Source: an uncultured Pelagibacteraceae bacterium (GTDB lineage Bacteria; Pseudomonadota; Alphaproteobacteria; Pelagibacterales; Pelagibacteraceae). From it: a DNA stretch of 64,000 nt. Below the pieces are notes generated by a model. That model ran no database searches. It saw only the letters and a list, made by a program, of their open reading frames with translations, and was not told the origin of the DNA. Position numbers and translations under genes: made by a program. The stretch lies in NCBI GenBank assembly GCA_902611145.1, contig CACLYO010000001.1:79501-143500 (forward strand), read 5' to 3'. This document shows, piece after piece, positions 15,310 through 24,577 of the stretch (positions are counted from its first letter, which is position 1; each line of letters opens with the position of its first letter).

Positions 15310-17309
15310 ATTTTTTTTTTTATTTCTTTTACAATGTTGTCTACATTTAAACCAAAGTGATTATAAATATCTTTGTGGGGAGCACTTCTTCCAAAATCAT
15401 TAATACCAAAATTCATTCCATTAGATCCTGTATATTTTTTCCAAAATCCAGTTTCAGATGCTTCTATAGAAACCAAAAGTTCTGTTTCAGATAAAATTTG
15501 TTTTTTGTAAGTTTTATCTTGTTTGTCAAATAATTCTTGACATGGCATTGATATAACTTTTGAATAGATATTTTCTGTGGCTAATTTATGGCTAACTTCA
15601 CACGCTAAACTAGTTTCAGATCCACTAGACAATAATATTAGTTTAATGTTATCTCCAGTTCTCATAACTTCGTATGCTCCTTTAGAGCACTTATTAATTT
15701 TACTATATTCTTTCCTGACAGGGTTTATTTTTTGTCTGGACAAAGCAATCACACTTGGCGATTTATTATTTTCAAGTGCCAATTGCCAACACTCAAAAGT
15801 TTCAATTGTATCTGCGGGTCTAAAAACATTTAAATTAGGTATTGATCTTAAACTAGCTAATTGCTCAATTGGTTGATGAGTTGGACCATCTTCTCCAAGT
15901 CCAATCGAGTCATGGGTAAAAATATAAATTACTCTTTGCATCATCATCGCAGCTAATCTAATTGATGGTTTGCAATAATCACTAAAGATTAAAAATGTTC
16001 CACCATAAGGTATTAAGCCGCTATGCAAAGACAAACCATTCATAATACCGCACATTGCATGCTCTCTTACTCCGTAATGAATATAATTTCCTTTAAAATT
16101 TCCTGGCTTAATTATTTCATGTTTTTTAGTTTTAGTATTATTCGAACCAGCCAAATCAGATGACCCCCCAATTAAGTTTGGTAAAGATGTAATTAATTCT
16201 AAAAACATTTCAGATGATTTTCTGGTTGCAATAGGATTCAAGTTTTTTAAATAGTTTTTCATTGCTTTTTCAATTGATTGATTAATTTGATGCTTATGAT
16301 TTTTAAAACCAGGAGGATAATTATTTTTAAAATTTCTTGTTAATGACCATCCCAACCAACCAAGTTTCTTTATTTTTTTTTGATATTTGGATTCATCTTT
16401 TTCAGCATATGCAGACGCTTTTTCGCCAATTTTTTTCCACTCTTGTTTAATATCGTTTGGAATTTCGAAAGGTTTATAATCCCAATTTAGTTTTTTTCTA
16501 ACCAAATTAATTTCTTCCTCCCCAAGAGGACTTCCATGAGCTGATGCCTTTCCACTTTTGTTAGGAGAACCATAGCCAATTGTTGTTTTACATGAAATGG
16601 CAAAAGGTTTTTTTGCTTTTTGTGCTTTTTTAAGTGCTTTAAAAATTTGTTTTTCATCATGTCCATTTATATCTAGATAATCCCAACCATAGCTTTCAAA
16701 TCTTTTTTTTGTATTATCAGATACTGCTAAATTAGTTGGTCCATCTATTGATATTGAATTATTATCAAATAATAAAATAAGATTTTTTAATTTAAGATGA
16801 CCTGCAAAACTTAATGCTTCATGACTAATTCCCTCCATTAAACATCCATCCCCTGCTAAAACGTAAGTCTTATGATTTATAATTTCTTTACCTACTTTAT
16901 TTTTTAAAATTTCTTCTGCTAATGCAAAACCAACAGCATTTGCTATGCCTTGACCTAGTGGGCCAGTTGTTGTTTCAATTCCAGATCCTGAGTGATATTC
17001 AGGATGTCCTGCACAAATTGAATTTAGCTGCCTAAAATTTTTTATGTCTTCTAAAGAAATACTTTTATATCCTGTAAGATAAAGCAAAGAATAAAGTAGC
17101 ATCGAACCATGACCTGCGGAAAGAACGAATCTGTCACGATTTAACCAATTAGGATTTTTTGGATTAAATTTAAGGAAATTTCTAAAAAGGACAGTAGCAA
17201 CGTCAGCCATACCCATTGGCATACCTGGATGACCAGAATTTGCTTTTTCAACTGCATCAATTGAAAGAAATCTAATTGCATTCGATAAATCTTTATGTTG
17301 TGTGCTCAA
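15306..17309 (-). CDS. tkt: Transketolase
   Basis: Thiamine-diphosphate enzyme of the pentose phosphate pathway, 667 residues as expected. SGHPGMPMG (24-32) lies in the active site, GDGCLMEGISHEA is the Mg-ThDP motif, and GVREHAMCGIMNG plus DSIGLGEDGPTHQP belong to the pyrimidine domain. The start is TTG at 17309; MSTQHKDLSNAIR then aligns with the E. coli N-terminus and no ATG is available. It heads the minus-strand operon tkt-gap-pgk-fba-thiE-efp-suhB. Its cofactor demand gives a functional link to thiE. Confidence 0.96.
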   Translation of the reverse strand: MSTQHKDLSNAIRFLSIDAVEKANSGHPGMPMGMADVATVLFRNFLKFNPKNPNWLNRDRFVLSAGHGSMLLYSLLYLTGYKSISLEDIKNFRQLNSICAGHPEYHSGSGIETTTGPLGQGIANAVGFALAEEILKNKVGKEIINHKTYVLAGDGCLMEGISHEALSFAGHLKLKNLILLFDNNSISIDGPTNLAVSDNTKKRFESYGWDYLDINGHDEKQIFKALKKAQKAKKPFAISCKTTIGYGSPNKSGKASAHGSPLGEEEINLVRKKLNWDYKPFEIPNDIKQEWKKIGEKASAYAEKDESKYQKKIKKLGWLGWSLTRNFKNNYPPGFKNHKHQINQSIEKAMKNYLKNLNPIATRKSSEMFLELITSLPNLIGGSSDLAGSNNTKTKKHEIIKPGNFKGNYIHYGVREHAMCGIMNGLSLHSGLIPYGGTFLIFSDYCKPSIRLAAMMMQRVIYIFTHDSIGLGEDGPTHQPIEQLASLRSIPNLNVFRPADTIETFECWQLALENNKSPSVIALSRQKINPVRKEYSKINKCSKGAYEVMRTGDNIKLILLSSGSETSLACEVSHKLATENIYSKVISMPCQELFDKQDKTYKKQILSETELLVSIEASETGFWKKYTGSNGMNFGINDFGRSAPHKDIYNHFGLNVDNIVKEIKKKI

Positions 17310-17365
17310 TAATTATCCTATCTAGACTAAGAAGACTCAATTTAATATTATGAATATATATATAT

Positions 17366-17680
17366 ATGAAAACTTTCAGTGAAAAAGAAGAAAAACTTAA
17401 TTCTGCACTTGAGAAATTAAAAAACTTAAACTTTGTAAATCCTAAATTAAAAGAACACACTGATTATTTAGATAATAAAAAAAATCAATTAGAAATTGAA
17501 AAACTGCAATTAGAGGAAAAATATAGAATTTTACTTTCCGATTATGAGGAACTTAAGCAAAAAATTAAAGAAAAAAATCAAACCCAAAAAAATAGAGAAT
17601 TGAAGTTTAATGAAAAAATTGATGAATTAAATCAAGAAACAGATATTTTGATAGAGGAAATAGATAAATGGCAAATATAA
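17366..17680 (+). CDS. Coiled-coil protein, DUF4164-like, upstream of zapA
   Basis: A 104-residue soluble protein that is almost entirely predicted coiled coil, rich in Glu, Lys, Leu and Asn, with no enzyme motif. In Alphaproteobacteria a small coiled-coil protein of the DUF4164 type commonly sits between tkt and zapA, and position is the main support. It overlaps zapA by 13 bases, so the two are probably co-expressed, and a role with ZapA in division is a reasonable guess. The ATG follows an (AT)n run and has no clear Shine-Dalgarno. Confidence 0.75.
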   Translation: MKTFSEKEEKLNSALEKLKNLNFVNPKLKEHTDYLDNKKNQLEIEKLQLEEKYRILLSDYEELKQKIKEKNQTQKNRELKFNEKIDELNQETDILIEEIDKWQI

Positions 17681-18114
17681 ATGTTAAATTTAATGGCAAA
17701 GAGTTTCTTCTATCTTGTGACGATGGGCAAGAAGAACATTTAGAAGAGTTATCTTATAATCTAAATAAAAAATTTGAAGAATTAAAATCTGACCTAGGTA
17801 ATATTGGAGAAAATAAACTTTTACTAATTACTTCAATTAAAATAATGGATGAATATTTTGAGACAAATAAAAAAATAGAAGAAAAAAAATTAGAACTTGA
17901 AAATTTAAAAAGCAAATTTTTAGAGTTAAAAAATTTAGTTTATGAATACAAAGATAATAAAGAAGGTGAAATTAATAATTTAATTGAAAATCATAAAGAA
18001 TTAAAAGACGAGATAGAAAGCACAAAAAATAGTTATGAAAAAATTATTGATGATACTGCAAAACAAATAGATGAATTTGTTGAAAAAGTTAATCAAGAAA
18101 ATCCTGTCCAATAA
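17668..18114 (+). CDS. zapA: Cell division protein ZapA
   Basis: 148 residues. The N-terminal ZapA domain is visible as INVKFNGKEFLLSCDDGQEEHLEELS and the helix NKLLLITSIKIMDEYFE. The remaining 85 residues form a long coiled coil. ZapA crosslinks FtsZ filaments at midcell. The coiled-coil tail is longer than in the roughly 110-residue E. coli protein. It sits three bases before the 5-formyl-THF cyclo-ligase gene, leaving no room for the 6S RNA often found between these genes in proteobacteria. Confidence 0.85.
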   Translation: MANINVKFNGKEFLLSCDDGQEEHLEELSYNLNKKFEELKSDLGNIGENKLLLITSIKIMDEYFETNKKIEEKKLELENLKSKFLELKNLVYEYKDNKEGEINNLIENHKELKDEIESTKNSYEKIIDDTAKQIDEFVEKVNQENPVQ

Positions 18115-18117
18115 ATT

Positions 18118-18660
18118 GTGTTAAAAAATCAAATTAGAAAAAAAATTTTAAAAATAAGAAAAATTAAAAATTTAAAAAATATCCAAATAAGATTTAATAA
18201 AATTTTTAATATAATAAAAAAATTAAACTTAAAAGGAAAAATTATAGGCTGTTATTACCCAGTAAATTTTGAGGTTGATACAAAAGATTTGATGATCAAA
18301 TTACAGCAAAAAGGTTTTAAAATTAGTTTACCAGTTATTAAAAATAATTTTAATATGGATTTTTATAAATGGAATTTAAATGATCCACTATATTTAAACA
18401 AATATGGAATTCCAGAACCAGAAAGAAAGAAAAAAGTAAAACCAAATATACTTTTAATTCCATTGGTAGCTTTTGACAAAAAGTTAAATCGATTGGGTTA
18501 TGGTGGTGGATACTATGATCGATTGCTTAAAAAAATGAAAAATATTAATATAGTTAAAATTGGTTTGGCTTTATCGTGCCAAAAAGTAAATAAGATTCCA
18601 ACTGATAAATTTGATAGAAAATTAGATTATATAATTACTGAAAGAAATTTATATAAATGA
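18118..18660 (+). CDS. fthC: 5-formyltetrahydrofolate cyclo-ligase
   Basis: Converts 5-formyl-THF to 5,10-methenyl-THF with ATP. It has 180 residues and a GTG start. The N-terminal basic helix is followed by IIGCYYPVNFEVDT near residue 42, GIPEPE near 98, and the diagnostic VAFDKKLNRLGYGGGYYDRLL near 121-140. The zapA-fthC order is conserved in proteobacteria. The stop overlaps the next ATG (ATGA). Confidence 0.92.
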   Translation: MLKNQIRKKILKIRKIKNLKNIQIRFNKIFNIIKKLNLKGKIIGCYYPVNFEVDTKDLMIKLQQKGFKISLPVIKNNFNMDFYKWNLNDPLYLNKYGIPEPERKKKVKPNILLIPLVAFDKKLNRLGYGGGYYDRLLKKMKNINIVKIGLALSCQKVNKIPTDKFDRKLDYIITERNLYK

Positions 18661-19463
18661 GAATTTTGTTTTTAGGAGATATAGTAGGCCCTCCAGGTTG
18701 TGAGGCAATAAGAAAAAATTTACAAAATCAAATTGAAATAAATAAAATTAATTTCGTTGTTGTGAATGGTGAAAATTCAGCAGATCAAGGAGTTGGAATA
18801 ACAGAAAAAATTTCAAAAGATTTTTTTAACTGTGGCGTTGATGTTATCACAACTGGTAATCACGTTTGGGATCAAAAAGAAACTATTGATTACATAAATA
18901 ATGAAAAAAGATTATTAAGGCCTTATAATTTAATAAATCCATCACCTGGAAAAGGTTTTGAAATATTTAATTCGAAAAATGGTTATAAAGTTGCAGTATT
19001 AAACTTAATGGGAAATATTTTTATGAAAAAATGCGATGATGTTTTCAACGCAGCAAAAGATTTTATTTCTAAAAATAAACTAAAAAAAGATTTTGATTTT
19101 TTGATCGTTGACTTTCATGGAGAAATTACTAGTGAAAAAATGGCCATAGGTCATTTTTTTGATGGTAAGGCTTCTTTGGTAGTAGGAACACACACACATG
19201 TACCAACGAATGACGCTAGAATTTTGAATTTTGGAACTGCTTATCAAACAGATGCTGGAATGTGTGGTGATTATAATTCTGTAATCGGAATGAATAAAGA
19301 AAACTCATTAAATAAATTTTTTAAAAAAGATTCTAAAAAACATTTTCCGTCTAATGGAGAAGCAAGCTTATCTGGTGTAATAATTGATTGTGATATTGAA
19401 ACAGGTTTAGCAAAGAATATCAAAACGTTTATTTATGGAGGAGATTTAGCAAATACTCATTAA
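18657..19463 (+). CDS. YmdB/TIGR00282-family metallophosphoesterase
   Basis: 268 residues with the family pattern of a binuclear metal phosphodiesterase: LGDIVGPPG (6-14), NGENSADQGVGIT near 38-50, GNHVWDQKE near 66-74, VDFHGEITSEKMA near 151-163, and VGTHTHVPTND near 176-186. Relatives include Bacillus YmdB, a 2',3'-cyclic nucleotide phosphodiesterase that affects RNA turnover and biofilm choice. The substrate here is unknown. It is coupled to fthC upstream and four bases from yebC downstream. Confidence 0.85.
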   Translation: MRILFLGDIVGPPGCEAIRKNLQNQIEINKINFVVVNGENSADQGVGITEKISKDFFNCGVDVITTGNHVWDQKETIDYINNEKRLLRPYNLINPSPGKGFEIFNSKNGYKVAVLNLMGNIFMKKCDDVFNAAKDFISKNKLKKDFDFLIVDFHGEITSEKMAIGHFFDGKASLVVGTHTHVPTNDARILNFGTAYQTDAGMCGDYNSVIGMNKENSLNKFFKKDSKKHFPSNGEASLSGVIIDCDIETGLAKNIKTFIYGGDLANTH

Positions 19464-19467
19464 TTGT

Positions 19468-20193
19468 ATGGCAGGTCATTCTCATTGGGCAGGCATTAAA
19501 CATAAGAAAGGTAAGGCTGATAAACAAAGGTCAAAAATTTTTTCTAAACTTTCAAAGGAAATTACGGTTGCAGCTAAATTGGGTGATAAAGACCCTAATA
19601 TAAATGCAAGACTACGATCCGCAATTCAGGCTGCGAGATCAGCTAATATGCCGAAAGAAAATATTAATAGAGCTATTGATAAATCATCTACAAATATGGG
19701 GAAAAATTTTGAAAATATGAGATATGAAGGTTTTGGACCAGATAAAATAGCAGTGATAGTTGAAGCACTTACTGATAACAAAAATAGAACAGCTTCAAAA
19801 ATAAGAACTATTTTTCAAAAAAATGGAGGAAATTTAGGTACATTAGGATCAGCCTCACATAATTTTAACCAACTTGGAGTAATAAAAATTAATAAAAAAG
19901 AAATATCAGAAGAAAAAATTTTAGAATTAGCAATTGATTCTGGAGCCGATGAATGTATTACTAAAGAAGACTTTTATGAAATTCATTGTGAAAAAAGTGA
20001 AATTTATAATGTGAAAAAAAAGTTAGAATTAAAAATTAAAAACTTTATTTCTACTGGAATTGAATGGGTGCCATTAAATAGTGTAGAGATATCAAAAAAT
20101 AAACTAGAAACAACATCAGAATTTTTAGAAACTTTAGATAATGAAGAGGATGTACAAAATATTTATACAAATTTAAAAATAAGGAATAATTAA
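19468..20193 (+). CDS. yebC: YebC/PmpR-family protein (DNA-binding or translation factor)
   Basis: 241 residues with the signature start MAGHSHWAGIKHKKGKADK, then FSKLSKEITVAAKLG, NMPKENINRAIDK and YEGFGPDKIAVIVEALTDN. Traditionally called a transcriptional regulator; recent work on relatives supports a ribosome-rescue role at proline stretches. It is coupled to the RuvC-like gene by TAATG, as yebC-ruvC in many proteobacteria. Its C-terminal domain is diverged and Lys/Glu-rich. Confidence 0.93.
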   Translation: MAGHSHWAGIKHKKGKADKQRSKIFSKLSKEITVAAKLGDKDPNINARLRSAIQAARSANMPKENINRAIDKSSTNMGKNFENMRYEGFGPDKIAVIVEALTDNKNRTASKIRTIFQKNGGNLGTLGSASHNFNQLGVIKINKKEISEEKILELAIDSGADECITKEDFYEIHCEKSEIYNVKKKLELKIKNFISTGIEWVPLNSVEISKNKLETTSEFLETLDNEEDVQNIYTNLKIRNN

Positions 20194-20684
20194 TGTTAAT
20201 AATTGGAATTGATCCTGGAATTTCTGGTGCAATATGTTTTTTAAAAAATGGAAAAGTCATTGATGCTATTGAAATGCCAAGTATGGCTGATGGAAAAAAA
20301 AATAAAAAACAGGTTAACGGTTCACAAATATTTAATGAAATTTCAGTAAGAATCAAAGAAATTAATAAAGAAGATATTAAAGTTATTATCGAGCAAGTTT
20401 CTGCAATGCCAGGACAAGGAGTTACAAGTATGTTTAATTTTGGTCAATCATTTGGTATTTTGAAAGGAATTTGCTCAGCTATGAATTTATCAATGCATTT
20501 TGTAAGACCAGCCAAATGGAAGAAATATTTTAATCTTATTAAGTGTGAAAAAGACGCAAGTAGAACCAAAGCAATTGAGATTTTTCCTTATTTTTCAACA
20601 AATTTATCAAAAAAAAAAGATGCAAATAAAGCTGATGCAATACTAATTGCTAGCTATTTTTACGAAACTTATAGATCGGAATAG
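20193..20684 (+). CDS. ruvC: RuvC-like Holliday junction endonuclease (phage-type branch)
   Basis: 163 residues with an RNase H-like fold: IGIDPGISG (4-12) holds Asp7, IIEQVSAMPGQGVTSMFNFG holds Glu67, and KKDANKADAILIA holds Asp143 and Asp148, an acidic set expected for junction cleavage. The wording of the central motif is closer to phage/prophage resolvase relatives than to E. coli RuvC. It occupies the standard yebC-ruvC position, but ruvA, ruvB and ybgC, normally between here and tolQ, are absent. It may be a xenologous replacement of ancestral RuvC. Confidence 0.82.
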   Translation: MLIIGIDPGISGAICFLKNGKVIDAIEMPSMADGKKNKKQVNGSQIFNEISVRIKEINKEDIKVIIEQVSAMPGQGVTSMFNFGQSFGILKGICSAMNLSMHFVRPAKWKKYFNLIKCEKDASRTKAIEIFPYFSTNLSKKKDANKADAILIASYFYETYRSE

Positions 20685-20741
20685 GCCAATTTATTGATGT
20701 TAGACAAATTGATGACACAATTAAGTGTGAAATCTTTTTAA

Positions 20742-21416
20742 ATGGAAGCAGATATAACATCTCAAGCGGTTGGGTTAGCTAGTAGTGCAGATTTTTCAAT
20801 AATAAATTTATTTGTAAGAGCAGATATTATAGTTAAATCAGTTATTATTATTTTAATAGCTTGTTCAATTTATTCATGGGCAATAATAATAGAAAAAATT
20901 AAATTATTTAAAAAAATAAATATTTCTTCAGCAGAATTTGAAGATAAATTTTGGAAATCAAAGTCAGCTGAGTCTTTTTATAATAATATCCCTAAAAATA
21001 TTGAGGATCCGATGGCTTTAGTTTTTAAAGCATCAATGGAAGCGGCTTTTAAAACTAGATCTAAAACTCAATTAAATGAGAGACTTTCAAACATGCTTCA
21101 GATTAATATTGAAAAACAAATGGAAAAAATTGAAAAGAGTTATACTTTTTTAGCAACTGTAGGTTCAACTGCACCATTTATAGGTTTATTTGGAACAGTA
21201 TGGGGTATAATGAACTCTTTTCAATCAATAGCGATTTCAAGGAATACGAGCTTAGCAATAGTTGCGCCTGGAATAGCAGAAGCTTTGTTTGCAACTGCAT
21301 TAGGCTTACTTGCCGCTATACCCGCGGTTGTTGCCTATAATAAATTTAATAACGATTCTAAAAAGTATTTGCAAAAACTAGAAAATTTTTCAAAGAGATT
21401 TTTAACAATAATTTAA
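20742..21416 (+). CDS. tolQ: Tol-Pal system protein TolQ
   Basis: 224-residue inner-membrane proton-channel subunit of the ExbB/TolQ family. There are three membrane segments: one near residues 27-48, and two in the C-terminal half carrying TVGSTAPFIGLFGTVWGIMNSF and GIAEALFATALGLLAAIPAVVAYN. With TolR it uses proton motive force to drive TolA and outer-membrane constriction. It heads tolQ-tolR-tolA-tolB-pal-cpoB. Confidence 0.93.
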   Translation: MEADITSQAVGLASSADFSIINLFVRADIIVKSVIIILIACSIYSWAIIIEKIKLFKKINISSAEFEDKFWKSKSAESFYNNIPKNIEDPMALVFKASMEAAFKTRSKTQLNERLSNMLQINIEKQMEKIEKSYTFLATVGSTAPFIGLFGTVWGIMNSFQSIAISRNTSLAIVAPGIAEALFATALGLLAAIPAVVAYNKFNNDSKKYLQKLENFSKRFLTII

Positions 21417-21420
21417 AAAA

Positions 21421-21837
21421 ATGGCTTTTAATTTTAAAAGGTCTTCCAAAGAACCAATGAGTGAAATCAATGTTACTCCATTTGTTGATGTAATGTTGGT
21501 TCTTTTGATAATTTTTATGGTAACTGCACCATTGTTAACAGTTGGAGTGCAGGTTGATTTACCAGAAAGTTCAGCTGATTCATTACCAGAAGAACAAGAG
21601 CCACTAACTTTATCAATTAACTCCAAAGGAGAAATATTTATTCAAGAGTCTAAAGTTGAGTATGATAAAATTATTGCAAAAATTTTAGCTGTATCTAAAA
21701 ACAGAACGGATACTAGAATATATGTTAGAGGTGATAAAACTATAAATTATGGTCGAGTGTTAGAAATAATGGGTATGCTTTCAGGTTCTGGCTTTACTAA
21801 AGTTGCATTAATTTCTGAACCATACAAAGAAAGGTAA
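21421..21837 (+). CDS. tolR: Tol-Pal system protein TolR
   Basis: 138-residue ExbD/TolR protein. The N-terminal SEINVTPFVDVMLVLLIIFMV contains the essential membrane Asp (PFVDVML); the periplasmic domain follows, ending GFTKVALISEP. It starts four bases after tolQ. The AAAGG within its last codons probably serves as ribosome-binding site for tolA. Confidence 0.93.
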   Translation: MAFNFKRSSKEPMSEINVTPFVDVMLVLLIIFMVTAPLLTVGVQVDLPESSADSLPEEQEPLTLSINSKGEIFIQESKVEYDKIIAKILAVSKNRTDTRIYVRGDKTINYGRVLEIMGMLSGSGFTKVALISEPYKER

Positions 21838-21841
21838 TAAC

Positions 21842-22654
21842 CTGACTAGAAGCATTTTTATTTCTTCAGGTTTTCATTTTATTATGATTTTTATAACTGC
21901 TTTAAGCCTTCCTTTTTTAGCAAAGAAACCAATTGATTTACCTCCAATCGTATCAGTTGAATTAATTCAGATTAGTGAAAAAACAAATATTCCATTTGCA
22001 CCAAAAGCAAAAAAAATTATTGAAAAAGTTAAAAAAAAAGAAAAAGAAAAAATAACTTCAGAACAGGCACCACCAAAAAAAGTCAAAAAGGAAAAACCAG
22101 ACGCAGTTCCTTTGCCAGATGAAAAAATTGAAAAAGTTAAAAAAATTGAAGAAAAAAAACAAAATCCAGAAAAACTTGATGAAAAAATAAAACAAGTTTC
22201 AGAGTTTGAAAAAAAAGAATTATTTGATCCAAATAATATTGCAGCTTTAATTGATAAATCAAAAGAAGAAACGGCTGAAACAACAAAGAAAATAAGTAAA
22301 ATTACTCAATCTCAAGATAGAAATGTAGATGCTTTAGGTCTTACATTAAGCGAGGAAGATGCTTTAAAGGCACAAATTTTTGGTTGCTGGAGCATTCCTT
22401 TGGGATTACCATATAATGAAAATTTATTGGTTCGTATAAAATTACAATTGAAGCCAGATGGAACAGTTGTTAAATCAGAAATACTGGATCATGCAAGAAT
22501 GAATAAACCTGGCCAGGGATTTTATAAAGTTTTGGCTGAGAGTGCGTTAAGAGCAGTAAAATTATGCCAGCCACTAAGAGTGCCAGCAAAAGGTTATGAA
22601 AGATGGAAAGAGTTACAGTTGAATTTTGATGCAAGAGAAATGTTGGAAGGATAA
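21842..22654 (+). CDS. tolA: TolA-like / TonB C-terminal domain protein, probable CTG start
   Basis: Links the inner-membrane TolQR motor to Pal/TolB. The first ATG is at 21884, but the frame is open upstream. Starting at CTG 21842 adds [14 protein letters not shown], restoring the Ser-x3-His motif (S8, H12) known to be needed in TolA/TonB anchors. AAGG (21831-21834) lies seven bases before that CTG. Residues 45-130 are Lys/Glu/Pro-rich and probably extended; the C-terminal 90 residues form a TonB/TolA-like domain ([22 protein letters not shown]). It is coupled to tolB by TAATG. The start is inference; the gene call is firm. Confidence 0.82.
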   Translation: MTRSIFISSGFHFIMIFITALSLPFLAKKPIDLPPIVSVELIQISEKTNIPFAPKAKKIIEKVKKKEKEKITSEQAPPKKVKKEKPDAVPLPDEKIEKVKKIEEKKQNPEKLDEKIKQVSEFEKKELFDPNNIAALIDKSKEETAETTKKISKITQSQDRNVDALGLTLSEEDALKAQIFGCWSIPLGLPYNENLLVRIKLQLKPDGTVVKSEILDHARMNKPGQGFYKVLAESALRAVKLCQPLRVPAKGYERWKELQLNFDAREMLEG

Positions 22655-23997
22655 TGAGATATTTAAATTTTTTAGTGTTATTATTGGTTTTAATTCCAAT
22701 TAAGGCTATCGCTTTAATTGAAGTTGATATAACAAGAGGTAATTTAAATCCATTACCAATAGCAGTATCGCCTCTATCGACAGATAATAAATCTAACAAA
22801 ACTTTAAAAGAAATTTTAAAAAAAGAAAATATAGGATCTGAAATATCCATTGTTGTAGAGAACAATTTAAAAACCTCAGGGTTATTTAATCCATTAAATA
22901 AAGATGCTTTTTTACAAGAACCTGATATTGCACATCTAAAACCAAGATTTGAAGATTGGTCATTAATTAAAGCCCAGGCTTTAATTACTGGAAAAGTTAC
23001 TTATCAAGATGAAAAATTAAGAGTTGAATTTAGACTTTGGGATGTTCTTGCAGCAAAAGAAATGATGGCATTAGCTTTTACAACAGTACCTAGTAATTGG
23101 AGAAGAGTTGGTCATATTATAACAGATAAAGTTTATGAACGCTTAACGGGTGAAAAAGGTTATTTTGATACTAGAATTATTTATGTTGCTGAAGAAGGGC
23201 CAAAAGTAAAAAGAATAAAAAAGTTAGCAATAATGGATCAAGATGGATTTAATACTAAATATTTAACATTAGGTAATGAATTAGTTTTAACTCCAAGATT
23301 TAATCCAACTAATCAAATGGTAACATATCTTTCATATTTTAGAAATATGCCCAGAGTATATTTACTAGATATTGAAACAGGTGTTCAAGAAGTAGTTGGA
23401 GATTTTCCCGGAATGACTTTTGCACCAAGATTTTCTCCAGATGGAAAAAAAATAATTATGAGTTTTGCTATGGATGGGAATTCAGACATTTATACAATGG
23501 ATTTAGAAAATAGAGTTGTTGAAAGAATAACTAATCATCCATCTATAGACACGTCACCATCTTATTCACCCGATGGAAAGTATATTTGTTTCAATTCCGA
23601 TAGAAGCCGTTATCAACAAATTTATATAATGAAAAGTGATGGATCGAATGTAAAAAGAATTTCTTTTGGAAAAGGACTTTATGGTACACCTGTTTGGTCT
23701 CCAAGAGGTGATCTAATAGCTTTTACAAAACTTCATAAAGGAAAGTTTTACATTGGTGTTATGCGAACAGATGGATCTGGAGAAAGATTATTAACTGAAA
23801 ATTATTATCAAGAAGCTCCTTCATGGTCTCCTAATGGAAGAGTGTTAATTTTTTACAGAGAAACAAAGTCAGATTCTGAAGGAAAGGGTTTTTCTGCAAA
23901 ATTATGGTCTATAGACCTGACAGGCTATAATGAACGTTTAGTCAACACAGAATCTGATGCTTCTGACCCATCTTGGTCGTCTTTATTAAGTAATTAG
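22654..23997 (+). CDS. tolB: Tol-Pal system beta-propeller protein TolB
   Basis: 447-residue periplasmic protein with a Sec signal peptide ending near [10 protein letters not shown]. An N-terminal domain (to about residue 165) is followed by a six-bladed WD40-like propeller with repeats such as [43 protein letters not shown] and [13 protein letters not shown]. It binds Pal and regulates the trans-envelope link. Length and repeat count are normal. Confidence 0.95.
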   Translation: MRYLNFLVLLLVLIPIKAIALIEVDITRGNLNPLPIAVSPLSTDNKSNKTLKEILKKENIGSEISIVVENNLKTSGLFNPLNKDAFLQEPDIAHLKPRFEDWSLIKAQALITGKVTYQDEKLRVEFRLWDVLAAKEMMALAFTTVPSNWRRVGHIITDKVYERLTGEKGYFDTRIIYVAEEGPKVKRIKKLAIMDQDGFNTKYLTLGNELVLTPRFNPTNQMVTYLSYFRNMPRVYLLDIETGVQEVVGDFPGMTFAPRFSPDGKKIIMSFAMDGNSDIYTMDLENRVVERITNHPSIDTSPSYSPDGKYICFNSDRSRYQQIYIMKSDGSNVKRISFGKGLYGTPVWSPRGDLIAFTKLHKGKFYIGVMRTDGSGERLLTENYYQEAPSWSPNGRVLIFYRETKSDSEGKGFSAKLWSIDLTGYNERLVNTESDASDPSWSSLLSN

Positions 23998-24086
23998 AGG
24001 TATTTAATTACAAAATAGTTGATTTTTTAACTTGAAAGATTTATCTAGGTGTGGAAAACTTAAAATAATCAATTGAAGGAGCAGTG

Positions 24087-24563
24087 ATGAATTTAAGCAA
24101 GATTTTTAAGAATGCATTATTAATAATGCTAGCAAGTTTAGTACTTACAGCCTGTGCAACCAAGAAAGTCCAAAATCAGATGCAGGGTGATGTTTATACA
24201 GGAACTGATACCGTAAAATATTTGGCATCAGGTGTTGCGGACAGAGTATTTTTTGCAACTAATGAATCAGTTTTAACTACTGCTTCTAGAGATACTTTAA
24301 GAAAGCAAGCAGAATGGTTAAGAAAGAATTCAAAAATTAATGTTGTATTAGAAGGTCATGCAGACGAAAGAGGAACTAGAGAATATAACTTAGCTCTAGG
24401 CGAGAGAAGAGCAAATGCAGCTAAAGACTATCTAATGACATATGGAATTTCTGCAAACAGAATTTCAGTAATCAGTTATGGTAAAGAGAGGCCAGTAGAT
24501 TCTGGATCAAATCCACTAGCTTGGTCTAAAAATAGAAGATCAGTAACTGTTAAAGCAAATTAA
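24087..24563 (+). CDS. pal: Peptidoglycan-associated lipoprotein Pal
   Basis: 158-residue outer-membrane lipoprotein. The signal peptide ends in lipobox LTAC with the acylated Cys near residue 23. The OmpA-like domain has VFFATNESVLT, VVLEGHADERGTREYNLALGERRA and the Asp/Arg pair that binds meso-DAP. I chose ATG 24087 over an adjacent GTG because AAGGA (24076-24080) is then six bases upstream. An 89-base gap from tolB may hold a separate promoter. A strong terminator follows. Confidence 0.95.
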   Translation: MNLSKIFKNALLIMLASLVLTACATKKVQNQMQGDVYTGTDTVKYLASGVADRVFFATNESVLTTASRDTLRKQAEWLRKNSKINVVLEGHADERGTREYNLALGERRANAAKDYLMTYGISANRISVISYGKERPVDSGSNPLAWSKNRRSVTVKAN

Positions 24564-24577
24564 TCTAATTAAAATTT

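Noticed and set aside
17307-17340. TTGAGT-17-GATAAT on the minus strand as a tkt promoter
   Set aside because: The start site would fall at or after the tkt start codon, and that codon is supported by alignment to the E. coli N-terminus, so this is probably coincidental.
22470-22865. 131-codon minus-strand frame across the tolA-tolB junction
   Set aside because: It spans two confirmed coupled genes on the other strand and has no recognisable domain.
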